Assembly: GCF_017876625.1 (NCBI RefSeq)
Contig: NZ_JAGIOH010000001.1
Location: forward strand, 682,001 to 746,000
Source: Streptomyces syringium
Lineage (GTDB): Bacteria; Actinomycetota; Actinomycetes; Streptomycetales; Streptomycetaceae
Length of the DNA: 64,000 bases
Direction: 5' to 3'
The notes beneath the pieces were generated by a model, which was given only the letters and a program-made list of their open reading frames with translations, had not been told where the DNA came from and did not search any database. Numbering within the stretch: position 1 is the stretch's first letter; each line of letters starts with the position of its first letter. A program made the position numbers and the translations under genes. Shown here piece by piece: positions 8,294 to 16,083 of the stretch.

Positions 8294-9277
8294 TCAGGTG
8301 ATGTGGTCCCGGGCGGGGTTGTCCCTCGGGTACTTCCGTACGTACTCCAGGTACCGGGCCAGGGCGCGGTCGCTGCGGGTCAGCAGGCCGGGGCGGAACC
8401 GCAGGGTGAGCAGGACGGGGGCGTCGTCGGCGAGCATGCCCGCCATCACGCCCGCGGCCCGGTCGAGGAACGCCTCGTCGGCAGCCGCGTCGGCGCCGGC
8501 CCGCCGTGCGCCGAGGACGAAGTACGGCCGGGAGACGCCGGGCCGCACCGGCCGCAGGGCCGTGAGCCAGCAGAACCAGCGGCCGTCGAGGGTGCCGGTC
8601 TGGCGGAAGATGTTGGTGCCGTGGATGTCGACACGCAGGTCGAGACGGCTGCCGTCGGGAGTGTCGAACCGCAGCGGGTACCCCATGGAGTAGCCGGTGG
8701 CGGTGACCTCGTCGTTGGGGTCGTTGGGGTCGCCGAAGGTGAAGCCGTGCTGCAGGAGGAAGTGCTGGACGTCCATGGTCTGGGCGGCGATCAGCCAGGG
8801 GTCGACGGGAGCCTCGTCCAGCACGGTGTGCCGCAGCAGCAACTCGTCCTGCTCATAGGGCAGGTGGGGGATGTCGAAGAGGGGTTTCTCGCCGTTGAAG
8901 GCCCAGACGATGCCGTGCCGCTCCACCGCCGGAAAACGGAACAACCGCGCACCCGACGGCACCGGATCACCGATCCCCGTCGCCGCACACACCCCCTCAC
9001 CGTCGTAACTCCAACCATGGAACCGACACCGCAACCGATCCCCCACCACCTCCCCCACCGACAGATCCGCCCCCACATGCACGCAATAACCACTCAACAC
9101 CCGCGCCACACCACCCCCCGCACCCCGGAACACCACCACCCGCCCACCCAGAAAATCCACCCCACGCAACGAACCCGCAGACAACTCCGACGACAAACAC
9201 AACGGAAACCAACTCTGACTGAACACCCCGCCCTCACCCTCGGCGGGGACAGGGCGGCCGAGCGGACGCGTGGTCAT
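8294..9277 (-). CDS. Rieske non-heme iron oxygenase (copy A)
   Basis: A 327-residue Rieske oxygenase. The [2Fe-2S] ligands are the Cys and His of YCVHVGAD and of CRFHGWSYD, near residues 65-90. The mononuclear iron site is MDVQHFLLQH (D-x2-H-x4-H) in the C-terminal domain. The size fits terminal oxygenases that act on large hydrophobic or polyketide-like substrates; the reductase must come from elsewhere. Codons for residues 12-130 are identical at DNA level to those of copy B, and most of that block uses G/T-ending codons. The start ATG follows GAAGGGAAC and is separated from copy B by a short tandem repeat. The two genes are co-directional, B then A. Confidence 0.9.
   Translation of the reverse strand: MTTRPLGRPVPAEGEGGVFSQSWFPLCLSSELSAGSLRGVDFLGGRVVVFRGAGGGVARVLSGYCVHVGADLSVGEVVGDRLRCRFHGWSYDGEGVCAATGIGDPVPSGARLFRFPAVERHGIVWAFNGEKPLFDIPHLPYEQDELLLRHTVLDEAPVDPWLIAAQTMDVQHFLLQHGFTFGDPNDPNDEVTATGYSMGYPLRFDTPDGSRLDLRVDIHGTNIFRQTGTLDGRWFCWLTALRPVRPGVSRPYFVLGARRAGADAAADEAFLDRAAGVMAGMLADDAPVLLTLRFRPGLLTRSDRALARYLEYVRKYPRDNPARDHIT
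8888..9242. repeat. 355-bp perfect repeat, copy 1 (Rieske A)
   Basis: By eye every base matches 9913-10267 (offset 1025). It encodes the Rieske domain. From about 8931 to 9236 the coding strand is G/T-rich at third positions (TTG, GGT, GAT, TGT), so the plus strand is nearly all C and A. Sequence outside the block diverges sharply. Confidence 0.95.
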
Positions 9278-9287
9278 GACGGTTCCC

Positions 9288-9331
9288 TTCAGGTGAGGTT
9301 CAGATGAGGTTGAGGTGAGGTTCAGGTGAGG
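9288..9331. repeat. Four tandem copies of an 11-bp unit
   Basis: TTCAGGTGAGG is repeated four times with one or two changes in copies 2 and 3. It fills most of the gap between the stop of Rieske B and the start of Rieske A. The fourth copy contains the Rieske B stop codon. On the coding strand the repeats give CCTCACCTGAA units ending just ahead of the Rieske A ribosome site. Confidence 0.85.
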
Positions 9332-10302
9332 AAGGCGCGGGCGGGGTTGTCCCTCGGGTACTTCCGTACGTACTCCAGGTACCGGGCCAGGGTGCGGTCG
9401 CTGTGGGTGAGCAGGCCGGGGCGGAAGCGGATGGTGCCCAGGACGGGTGTGTCGTCGTCGAAGAGGGCCATCATCGCCGTGCGGGCCCGGTCGAGGAACG
9501 CCTCGGTGGCCGCGGTGTCCTCGCCGTCCTCGCGGCGGGCGCCGTAGACGAACGTGGCGCGGGAGCGGCCGGGGCCGGGGATGGCGAGCGGGGCGATCCA
9601 GAAGAACCAGCGGCCGTCGAGGGTGCCGGTCTGCCAGAAGATGTTGGTGCCGTGGATGTCGACGCGGACGTCGAAGTGCGGTCCGCCGCGCAGCCGGGCC
9701 CGCAGGTCGAATCCCACGGAGTAGGGGCCGACCCGCACCGAGTCGTTGGGGTCCTCGTCGAGGGTGAAGTCATGGGGCAGGGAGAGATGCTGGAGGTCCA
9801 TGGTGTGGGCCTGGACCAGCCAGGGCTCGACGGGCATCTCCTTGAGGACCGTGCGCCGGACGACCATCTCCTCCTCGGGATAGGGCAGGTGGGGGATGTC
9901 GAAGAGAGGTTCCTCGCCGTTGAAGGCCCAGACGATGCCGTGCCGCTCCACCGCCGGAAAACGGAACAACCGCGCACCCGACGGCACCGGATCACCGATC
10001 CCCGTCGCCGCACACACCCCCTCACCGTCGTAACTCCAACCATGGAACCGACACCGCAACCGATCCCCCACCACCTCCCCCACCGACAGATCCGCCCCCA
10101 CATGCACGCAATAACCACTCAACACCCGCGCCACACCACCCCCCGCACCCCGGAACACCACCACCCGCCCACCCAGAAAATCCACCCCACGCAACGAACC
10201 CGCAGACAACTCCGACGACAAACACAACGGAAACCAACTCTGACTGAACACCCCGCCCTCACCCTCGCGGGGAACGTTTTCGGAGCACTCGAGACCGGCC
10301 AT
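9322..10302 (-). CDS. Rieske non-heme iron oxygenase (copy B)
   Basis: A 326-residue paralogue of the neighbouring Rieske oxygenase. It has the same cluster ligands (YCVHVGAD, CRFHGWSYD) and the iron site MDLQHLSLPH (D-x2-H-x4-H). Its substrate domain differs from copy A except for the shared C-terminal YLEYVRKYPRDNPAR. The frame is open far upstream, but the ATG at 10302 follows GGAGGGAG and gives the same N-terminal layout as copy A, so I use it. It is the promoter-proximal gene of the Rieske pair and is divergent from the SnoaL-like gene. A conserved N-terminal domain with a changed catalytic domain suggests the two act on different positions or substrates. Confidence 0.9.
   Translation of the reverse strand: MAGLECSENVPREGEGGVFSQSWFPLCLSSELSAGSLRGVDFLGGRVVVFRGAGGGVARVLSGYCVHVGADLSVGEVVGDRLRCRFHGWSYDGEGVCAATGIGDPVPSGARLFRFPAVERHGIVWAFNGEEPLFDIPHLPYPEEEMVVRRTVLKEMPVEPWLVQAHTMDLQHLSLPHDFTLDEDPNDSVRVGPYSVGFDLRARLRGGPHFDVRVDIHGTNIFWQTGTLDGRWFFWIAPLAIPGPGRSRATFVYGARREDGEDTAATEAFLDRARTAMMALFDDDTPVLGTIRFRPGLLTHSDRTLARYLEYVRKYPRDNPARAFLT
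9913..10267. repeat. 355-bp perfect repeat, copy 2 (Rieske B)
   Basis: This is the second copy of the block at 8888-9242. The first flanking differences are at 9912 (C here, T in copy 1) and 10268 (C here, G in copy 1). Confidence 0.95.
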
Positions 10303-10320
10303 GACGACTCCCTCCCGCTG

Positions 10321-10334
10321 TCCCTGCGAGATTG
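10321..10334 (-). promoter_or_regulatory. Partial copy of the shared promoter element
   Basis: On the minus strand CAATCTCGCAGGGA lies about 20 bp before the Rieske B start. It matches the core CAATCTGGGAG of the elements at 3008 and 10387 in 9 of 11 positions. This is suggestive only. Confidence 0.25.
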
Positions 10335-10386
10335 TTTCCACGGCTTCCCGGGGCGTCAACGGCCCGCCCGAACACCCGGGTGGCAC

Positions 10387-10428
10387 AGCAATCTGGGAGA
10401 AGTCGGCCCCGGAGCGCCCCACTAGCCT
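10387..10428 (+). promoter_or_regulatory. Promoter of SnoaL/FAD/UbiB unit with shared 16-bp element
   Basis: AGCAATCTGGGAGAAG (10387-10402) is identical to 3008-3023. CACTAGCCT follows, giving the -10-like TAGCCT (10423-10428), with about the same spacing as at the first site. The start codon is at 10466. Confidence 0.5.
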
Positions 10429-10465
10429 TTTTCCGAAACCGCGGACGGCTTCGGAAGGAGTCGGA

Positions 10466-10918
10466 ATGGGGTCCACCGAGCAGGAGCACACCCGGCAGCA
10501 GAACAAGGCGCTGGTCCGGCAGTTGATCGACACCTGGAACCGCGGTGACCTGGCGGGTATGACGCGCTTCTGGTCGCCCGGCATGGTGCACCACGGCCGG
10601 GACGGCCGGCCGCTGGCGGCCGTGGACGTGGCCGCGGAGATGAACCGCTTCATGCAGGCCTTTCCCGACCTGCACTTCACCGTGCACAGCCTGGTGGCGG
10701 AGGGCGACCTGGTGGCGACCCGGCTCACCGTGGAGGCCACCCACAAGGGCGAGTACCTGGGCCTGCCGCCGACCGGCCGCACGGTGCGCTGTCCGCTGCT
10801 CGGCCAGTTGCGCATCGTGGACGGCGCCGTCGTCGAGCACTGGGGGGTCGCGGACGGGTTGTACCTGCTGGAGCAGCTCGGCCTGCTGCCGCCCGAATTG
10901 CTGCGGGCCACCGCCTGA
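10466..10918 (+). CDS. SnoaL-like (NTF2-fold) protein
   Basis: A 150-residue SnoaL-like/ester cyclase protein of the NTF2 fold. It shows VRQLIDTWNRGD in helix 1, the pocket residues FWSPGMVHHGRDG, FPDLHFTVHSLVAEGD in the middle and GEYLGLPPTGR near the C-terminal half. Relatives act as polyketide cyclases, hydroxylases or epoxide/ester-processing enzymes in aromatic polyketide tailoring. The ATG follows GGAAGGAG. The long upstream open frame is ignored because the fold starts here. It heads an operon with a second SnoaL-like gene, an FAD monooxygenase and a UbiB-like kinase. Confidence 0.82.
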   Translation: MGSTEQEHTRQQNKALVRQLIDTWNRGDLAGMTRFWSPGMVHHGRDGRPLAAVDVAAEMNRFMQAFPDLHFTVHSLVAEGDLVATRLTVEATHKGEYLGLPPTGRTVRCPLLGQLRIVDGAVVEHWGVADGLYLLEQLGLLPPELLRATA

Positions 10919-10960
10919 ACCAATTCCCCGTCCGAAAACCTCTGCCTGGGGGTCGGCACG

Positions 10961-11464
10961 ATGACGCACGACACCACCGCGGCAAGCCGGAAATCCGCAT
11001 ACGAGGAAACGGTCCGCCGATTCCGGAGGGCAGTGCTTTTCACCCGGGATTTCTCGGCGGTCTCCGAGGTCCTCACGCCGGACTTCACCGACCACTTCGC
11101 CCCGCCCTGGGATCCCCCGGGCCGCGACGGGGTGGCACACCGCTTCGCGCAGGCCGCCCACGCCCTGACCACGCGCCGGGTGGAGGTGCTCACCTCGGTG
11201 TGCGAGGCGGACATCCTCGCCCAGGCGATCCTGCTGCACTTCGAGCACACCGGCGAGTTCATGGGCCTGCCGCCCACCGGCCGCACCTTCACCATCGGCG
11301 GCTCCAACACCTTCCGCTTCCGGGCCGGCCGGATCGCCGAGCACTGGGGCGTGTTCGACGTCGCGAAGATCCCCGACCTGCTGGCCCCGGCCCCCGGCCG
11401 GGAGGGCGGCTGGGCGTCCATGTGGGACACGGACGCGCCGCCGGGCAGCGGAGGGCGCCCGTGA
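10961..11464 (+). CDS. SnoaL-like (NTF2-fold) protein, second copy
   Basis: A 167-residue NTF2-fold protein related to the preceding gene. It has FTDHFAPPWDPPGRDG near residue 45, FEHTGEFMGLPPTGR in the middle and AEHWGVFDVAKIPDLL near the end. It has an extra C-terminal tail of about 25 Gly/Pro-rich residues. Two SnoaL-like proteins in tandem are typical of tailoring loci, where one may have lost catalysis. Its stop overlaps the GTG start of the next gene (GTGA), so it is translationally coupled to the FAD monooxygenase. Confidence 0.8.
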   Translation: MTHDTTAASRKSAYEETVRRFRRAVLFTRDFSAVSEVLTPDFTDHFAPPWDPPGRDGVAHRFAQAAHALTTRRVEVLTSVCEADILAQAILLHFEHTGEFMGLPPTGRTFTIGGSNTFRFRAGRIAEHWGVFDVAKIPDLLAPAPGREGGWASMWDTDAPPGSGGRP

Positions 11465-12621
11465 GACGCCTGCGCGCCGTGGTCGTCGGGGCCGGCCCGG
11501 CGGGCCTGGCCACCGCGGCACTGCTGCGCCGCGCCGGGCTGGAGGTGCTGCTGCTGGAACGCGACCCGGGCGGCACCGCGGTCGCCCGGGGCACCGCGCT
11601 GACCCTGTGGCCCAACGCCTTCACCGCCCTGGCGGCGATCGGTGCCGCGCAGGCGGTACGGGCCCGCAGCGCGCCCGCGGCGGGCCTCGCGATGCGCACG
11701 GCGCGCGGCACCACCCTGCAGTACCTCTCCCCCGCCGTGATGGAGGCCCGGTGCGGGGGTACGGGCCGGGCGCTGCTGCGCGCCGACCTCATGGCCGCGC
11801 TCCGCTCGTTGCACCCGCCGGGCGCGGTACGCCACGGGGCGCACTGCGTCGGTGTGCGCCAGGAGCGGGGGACGGTCGCCGCCGTGCTCGCCGACGGCAC
11901 GGCGGCCGAGGCCGACGTGCTGATCGGCGCGGACGGCATCCGCTCACGGGTACGGGGCGCGCTCTTCGGCGGTGACGACCTGCGCTACGGCGGCTACGCG
12001 GTGGCGCGCGGCGTGGCCCACCGGGCAGAGCCCGGACATCCGGCGCTGCTGACTCTGGGCCGGGGCCGGCAGTTCGGGCTCTTCCCCCTGCCGGACGGAC
12101 GGATGTACTGGTTCGCGGCCTTCGCCGCTCCCGAGGGCACCGCCGAGGCGGGCCCGGGGTGCCTGGCGTTCCTGGCGGAACGCTTCGGCCGCTGGCACGC
12201 CCCGATTCCACAGGTGCTGGCGGCCACCGGCGCCGCGGACGTCACGGTCACCGACATCCACGACCGCCGCCCGCTGCGGCACTGGGGGCGCGGCGCGGTG
12301 ACGCTCGTCGGGGACGCCGCACATCCCAGCGCCCCGGCAATGGGGCAGGGCACCTGCCAGGCCCTCGAGGACGCGGTCGTCCTGGCCCGCTGCCTGGCCG
12401 GCGCCGACGGTCCCGACGACGTGCCGTCCGCCCTGGGCGCGTACACCGCCCGGCGCAGGCGGCGGGCCCACGGTGTCACCCGCCAGTCCCGCTGGACGGG
12501 CCGGCTCGGGCAGTGGCAGGCCCCCGTGCTGTGTGCGGTGCGCGACGGCCTGGTCCGGGCCACCCCCACGGCGGCACAGGTGCGCGCCCTGCGCACCATG
12601 TTCGCCTTCGACCCGACGTGA
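11461..12621 (+). CDS. FAD-dependent aromatic-type monooxygenase
   Basis: A 386-residue flavin monooxygenase of the p-hydroxybenzoate hydroxylase class. It has the dinucleotide motif VVGAGPAGLATAA at the N-terminus, the DG motif LIGADGIRSRVR near residue 160 and the GD motif LVGDAAHPSAPAMGQG near residue 285. It should hydroxylate or epoxidise an aromatic or quinone-like substrate with NAD(P)H and oxygen. The start is the GTG at 11461, overlapping the SnoaL-like stop, and the FAD motif begins seven residues later. With the Rieske, P450 and SnoaL-like genes it points to a heavily oxidised product. Confidence 0.9.
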   Translation: MRRLRAVVVGAGPAGLATAALLRRAGLEVLLLERDPGGTAVARGTALTLWPNAFTALAAIGAAQAVRARSAPAAGLAMRTARGTTLQYLSPAVMEARCGGTGRALLRADLMAALRSLHPPGAVRHGAHCVGVRQERGTVAAVLADGTAAEADVLIGADGIRSRVRGALFGGDDLRYGGYAVARGVAHRAEPGHPALLTLGRGRQFGLFPLPDGRMYWFAAFAAPEGTAEAGPGCLAFLAERFGRWHAPIPQVLAATGAADVTVTDIHDRRPLRHWGRGAVTLVGDAAHPSAPAMGQGTCQALEDAVVLARCLAGADGPDDVPSALGAYTARRRRRAHGVTRQSRWTGRLGQWQAPVLCAVRDGLVRATPTAAQVRALRTMFAFDPT

Positions 12622-12649
12622 GCCGACCGCCCCCCGGAGGGAAGCCGCC

Positions 12650-13933
12650 ATGGACCGAGTCCCCGCACACCGGATGCTGCTGCGCGCGTGCGCCCTGGGT
12701 GTGGCAGCGGTCGTGGAATCGGCGGTGACATTGCCGGCCTACGCGTGCGTCCGGGTCGTCGCCGGCCGGTCGCGGGCCCGGCGGCTGGTGTACCGCCGGC
12801 TCACCCGCCGGGTGCAGGCGCTCGGCCCGACCTTCGTGAAGTTCGCCCAGATCGCGGGTAGTCGGCGCGACATGCTGCCGCCGGACCTGTGCGACGAGCT
12901 GTCCCGGCTGCACGACCGCGTCCGGCCCGTCTCGCGCCGCCAGGCGGAGCGGGCGTGGCGCCGGGCGTACGGCCGGCCCGTCCCGCCGTTCCTGGCCCGG
13001 CTCGACCCCGGCCCGATGGCGGGCGGCAGCATCGCCTGCGTCTACCGCGGGGTGCTGCCCGACGGGCGCGTGGTGGCTCTGAAGCTCAAGCGGCCCGGTA
13101 TCGACCGCGTCATGCGCGCGGACCTGGCTCTGATCCGCCGGCTCGCGCGCGGGGCCGAACGGCTGTCGCGGCTGCGCGGCATGCCGGTGGCCGACCTCGT
13201 CGGATACGTCAGCGAGGCCATCCTGGGGCAGCTCGACTTCCAGCGGGAGGCCGCGAACATCGTGACGCTGCGGGAGAACCTCGCCCGCGTTCCCGACGTG
13301 GACATCCCCGCTCTGCACCCGGAACTCTCCCGCCCCACCTGCCTGGTGTTCGACTACATCCCGGACCTGGACGCCGGTACCCCGCAAGCCCTGCCGGACG
13401 CGGTGCGGGCCCGCCTCGCATCGGCCGTACTGGCCGCCGCGCACAAGATGATGTTCGTGGACGGCTTCGTCCACTGCGACCTGCACCCGGGCAACGTCTA
13501 CGTGCTGCCGCGGGGCCGGGCCGTGATTCTGGACGCCGGCTACAGCGTCCGGCTGCCGGAGGACGTACGGAAGCTGATCGGTGAGTTCTTCACCTGCCTG
13601 GCCCTGGGCGACGGGCGCCGGTGCGGGGAGATCATGCTGGCGAGCATGGCCGACGCACCGGACGCGGGGCGGCCCGGGCACGCCCCGGGCCGGGCCGGGG
13701 AGGCGTTCGTGGCGGACATCGCCGCGCTGGTGGAGCGCTCGGCGGGGCCCGGACGCGCCTTCGACATGGCGTCCTTCGGCAACGGCGTCTTCGAGGTGCA
13801 GAGCGCCCACCGCCTCTACGCGGCCGCGGACTTCGCCTTCCCCGTCATGTCCCTGATGATCCTGGAGAGCACGGTCCGCGGCCTGTGGCCGGGGGTGGAC
13901 TTCCAGCAGGTGGGATCGTCGGCCGGCTGCTGA
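12650..13933 (+). CDS. UbiB/ABC1 (AarF)-like atypical kinase
   Basis: A 427-residue ABC1/UbiB-family protein. Recognisable motifs are KFAQIAGSRRDMLPPDL (family KxGQ), GGSIACVYRG (the A-rich loop position), VALKLKRPG with the ATP-site Lys, and FVHCDLHPGNVYV (catalytic HxDxHPGN). The DFG position reads DAG, and KxGQ reads KFAQ. Family members support isoprenoid quinone synthesis through ATPase activity. A copy in a tailoring operon suggests a role in extracting or presenting a lipophilic intermediate, which is inference. The ATG follows CCGGAGGGAAGC. A hydrophobic stretch near residues 13-35 could associate with the membrane. It is the last gene of the operon. Confidence 0.85.
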   Translation: MDRVPAHRMLLRACALGVAAVVESAVTLPAYACVRVVAGRSRARRLVYRRLTRRVQALGPTFVKFAQIAGSRRDMLPPDLCDELSRLHDRVRPVSRRQAERAWRRAYGRPVPPFLARLDPGPMAGGSIACVYRGVLPDGRVVALKLKRPGIDRVMRADLALIRRLARGAERLSRLRGMPVADLVGYVSEAILGQLDFQREAANIVTLRENLARVPDVDIPALHPELSRPTCLVFDYIPDLDAGTPQALPDAVRARLASAVLAAAHKMMFVDGFVHCDLHPGNVYVLPRGRAVILDAGYSVRLPEDVRKLIGEFFTCLALGDGRRCGEIMLASMADAPDAGRPGHAPGRAGEAFVADIAALVERSAGPGRAFDMASFGNGVFEVQSAHRLYAAADFAFPVMSLMILESTVRGLWPGVDFQQVGSSAGC

Positions 13934-13958
13934 CGGCCGACGGGCTGCGGACGCGGTA

Positions 13959-13989
13959 CTGCCGCCGCCCCGGGGGAAGGCGGCGGCAG
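13959..13989. terminator. Bidirectional hairpin terminator
   Basis: An 11-bp perfect stem (CTGCCGCCGCC with GGCGGCGGCAG) and a 9-nt loop lie between the convergent UbiB-like and VOC genes. Confidence 0.65.
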
Positions 13990-14001
13990 CGGCGGTGGGC
14001 C

Positions 14002-14382
14002 TCAGCCGGCCGGCTGCAGCAGGTTGAACTCGTTCCCGTCCGGGTCGGCGAACGTCGCGGTCGTCACGCCGAACGGCATCTGCTGCGGCTCGTGCGTGAA
14101 GCGCACTCCGCGCCGGACGAGCTCCTCGTGGGTGGACTTGATGTCCTCGGTGACGAGCTGGATGTCGGTGAACCGGCCGATGTTGCCCTCCCGGTAGACC
14201 GGGAAGTCCTTGGTGCACAGCACGATCCGGGCCTGGGAGCCGGCCGGCGCGACCTCGATCCAGCGCATGGGCCCGAGGTTGTGATCGGCGCGGAGCTCGA
14301 AGCCGAGGATGTTGACGTAGAAGTCGACTGCCTTGTCCTGGTCGTTGACGAAGACGTCGACGGTTCCGATGTGCGAGATCAT
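14002..14382 (-). CDS. VOC family protein
   Basis: A 126-residue glyoxalase/bleomycin-resistance/dioxygenase-fold protein. It has the paired beta-alpha-beta layout, starting IGTVDVFVNDQDKAVDFY and ending FADPDGNEFNLLQ with the usual final Glu. Such single-module proteins bind a metal or sequester a drug as dimers, so it could be a resistance or isomerase protein. It lies 14 bp downstream of the DHA2 exporter gene on the same strand and is probably co-transcribed with it. Confidence 0.88.
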   Translation of the reverse strand: MISHIGTVDVFVNDQDKAVDFYVNILGFELRADHNLGPMRWIEVAPAGSQARIVLCTKDFPVYREGNIGRFTDIQLVTEDIKSTHEELVRRGVRFTHEPQQMPFGVTTATFADPDGNEFNLLQPAG

Positions 14383-14396
14383 GGAATCCTCCTGTT

Positions 14397-16043
14397 TCAG
14401 TGGGTCGTTGGGACGGCCTCGCCCGGCCGGTCCGCGGGGGCAGTCTCCAGACGAGGGGCCAGCAGGGCTATCAGCGCCCCGATGACGACGATCACCGTGC
14501 CGCCGAGCATGGCCATCTGGAAGCCGTCCATGAAGGCCGCGTGCCCGGCCCGGGCGGCCGCCTCGGCCGTCATGCGTGGCGTGCCGGGTGGTACGGGCAC
14601 GACGCCTTGTGCGATGACTTCCGTGGCCCCCCGCAGGATTCCTGCCAGGGGATCACCGACGCCCTCGTCGGCCAGGCGCCCCGGCAGCACACCGGAGACC
14701 CGCGAGGAGATCATCGAGCCGAGGGCCGCCGTGCCCAGCACGCCGCCGAGCATCAGCGCCGTCTGCTGGAGCCCGGACGCCACGCCGGAGAGGTGCCCCG
14801 GCGCACTGCTGACGATCATCTCGATGGCCGTGGGGGCGACCATGCCCATGCCGACCCCGAGCGGGGCCAGGAACGGCCACATGGCGTGGTACGAGGAGTC
14901 CTCGGTCATCCCGGACAGGCCCAGCAGCGCACCGGCGATGAGGACCAGGCCCAGGGTGAGCGGCACCCGTGGACCGAAGCGCTGGTTGAGGACCGCGCCC
15001 GTCGGCGCCCCGACGCCGAAGAGCACCGTGAACGGCAGCAGACCGAGCCCGGCCCGCAAGGGACCGAAGCCGTGCACCTGTTGCAGGTACAGAGCGAGGT
15101 AGAAGGAGGCGCCGAAGGTGGCGAAGCCTCCGATGAGCAGGACCGTCGTGCCGGTGGAGACGGTGCGCAGCCGGAACAGCGACAGCGGCAGCAGCGCCTC
15201 GCGAGTGCGGTGCTCGCGCAGCACGAACGCGACGCCGAGGACGACGGCCACGGCGAACGAGCCGAGCGGGTAGGCGTGCCCCCAGCCGTGGCCGGGCACC
15301 TGGATGATGCCCCAGACCAGGGAGAACAACGCACCGGTCAGCAGCAGCACGCCGGGGACGTCGAAGGGCCGGCCGGCGCCCTCGGGCCGGGTGGCCCGGA
15401 TCGCCCAGCCGCCGACGGCCAGTGCCGCCGCGCACACCACGACGTTGACGTAGAAGACCCAGCGCCAGCCGAGCAGGTCCACGGTCACGCCGCCGATGAA
15501 CGGCCCGGCCGCCATGGCCAGCGCGCTGACGCCGCTCCAGACGCCAATGGCGATCTTGAGCTTGTCCTTGGGGAAGGTCGACTTGAGGACGGCGAGTCCG
15601 CTGGGGGCGAGCAACGCGCCGCTGATGCCCTGGACCACCCGCCAGAAGATGAGGGCCCCGATGCTGTCGGCGAGGCCCGCGAGGGCGGAGCTGGCGGCGA
15701 AGCCGGCCATGCCGATGAGAAAGACCTTCTTGTGCCCGTAGCGGTCGCCGATCTTGCCCGCGGTGATCAGGAAGCTGGCCACGGCCAGCATGTAGCCGTT
15801 GGTCACCCATTGCAGGGTGGTGAGTTCGGTGTCGAGGTCGACGGCGATGACGGGGTTGGCCACCGCGACGACGGTGCCGTCGAGGGCCTCCATCATCGTG
15901 CCCAGGGCGACGGCGGCGAGCACCACCCAGGGGTTGCCGTGGCCGCGCCGGGTCGTGCCCGCCGGGTCGGCCGTGCCGCCGTCGGCGGTCACGGGACCGG
16001 CCGGCGCCTCGTCGTGCGAGGCGTGGTGCGGATCGTGAGCCAT
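14397..16043 (-). CDS. MFS drug exporter, DHA2 (EmrB/QacA) family
   Basis: A 548-residue integral membrane protein with about 14 predicted membrane segments after a 35-residue polar N-terminus. It has the family signatures LDGTVVAVANPVI in segment 1, GKIGDRYGHKK in the cytoplasmic loop and the antiporter motif C region in segment 5 (VWSGVSALAMAAGPFIGG). It should export drugs or a metabolite by proton antiport. It sits between two VOC genes on the same strand, so export and binding or degradation may work together. It may serve the neighbouring 1-14 kb pathway, but that is unproven. Confidence 0.9.
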   Translation of the reverse strand: MAHDPHHASHDEAPAGPVTADGGTADPAGTTRRGHGNPWVVLAAVALGTMMEALDGTVVAVANPVIAVDLDTELTTLQWVTNGYMLAVASFLITAGKIGDRYGHKKVFLIGMAGFAASSALAGLADSIGALIFWRVVQGISGALLAPSGLAVLKSTFPKDKLKIAIGVWSGVSALAMAAGPFIGGVTVDLLGWRWVFYVNVVVCAAALAVGGWAIRATRPEGAGRPFDVPGVLLLTGALFSLVWGIIQVPGHGWGHAYPLGSFAVAVVLGVAFVLREHRTREALLPLSLFRLRTVSTGTTVLLIGGFATFGASFYLALYLQQVHGFGPLRAGLGLLPFTVLFGVGAPTGAVLNQRFGPRVPLTLGLVLIAGALLGLSGMTEDSSYHAMWPFLAPLGVGMGMVAPTAIEMIVSSAPGHLSGVASGLQQTALMLGGVLGTAALGSMISSRVSGVLPGRLADEGVGDPLAGILRGATEVIAQGVVPVPPGTPRMTAEAAARAGHAAFMDGFQMAMLGGTVIVVIGALIALLAPRLETAPADRPGEAVPTTH

Positions 16044-16083
16044 GGCTCGAGCCTGCTCTCTTCTCGGTACGCCGACGGTGGGT

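Noticed and set aside
9288..9331. The 11-bp tandem repeats as a CRISPR array
   Set aside because: There are no spacers; the units are directly joined.
8888..10267. The 355-bp repeat as an insertion sequence or transposon end
   Set aside because: It lies in frame inside two intact homologous genes, has no terminal inverted repeats or transposase, and matches the Rieske domain.
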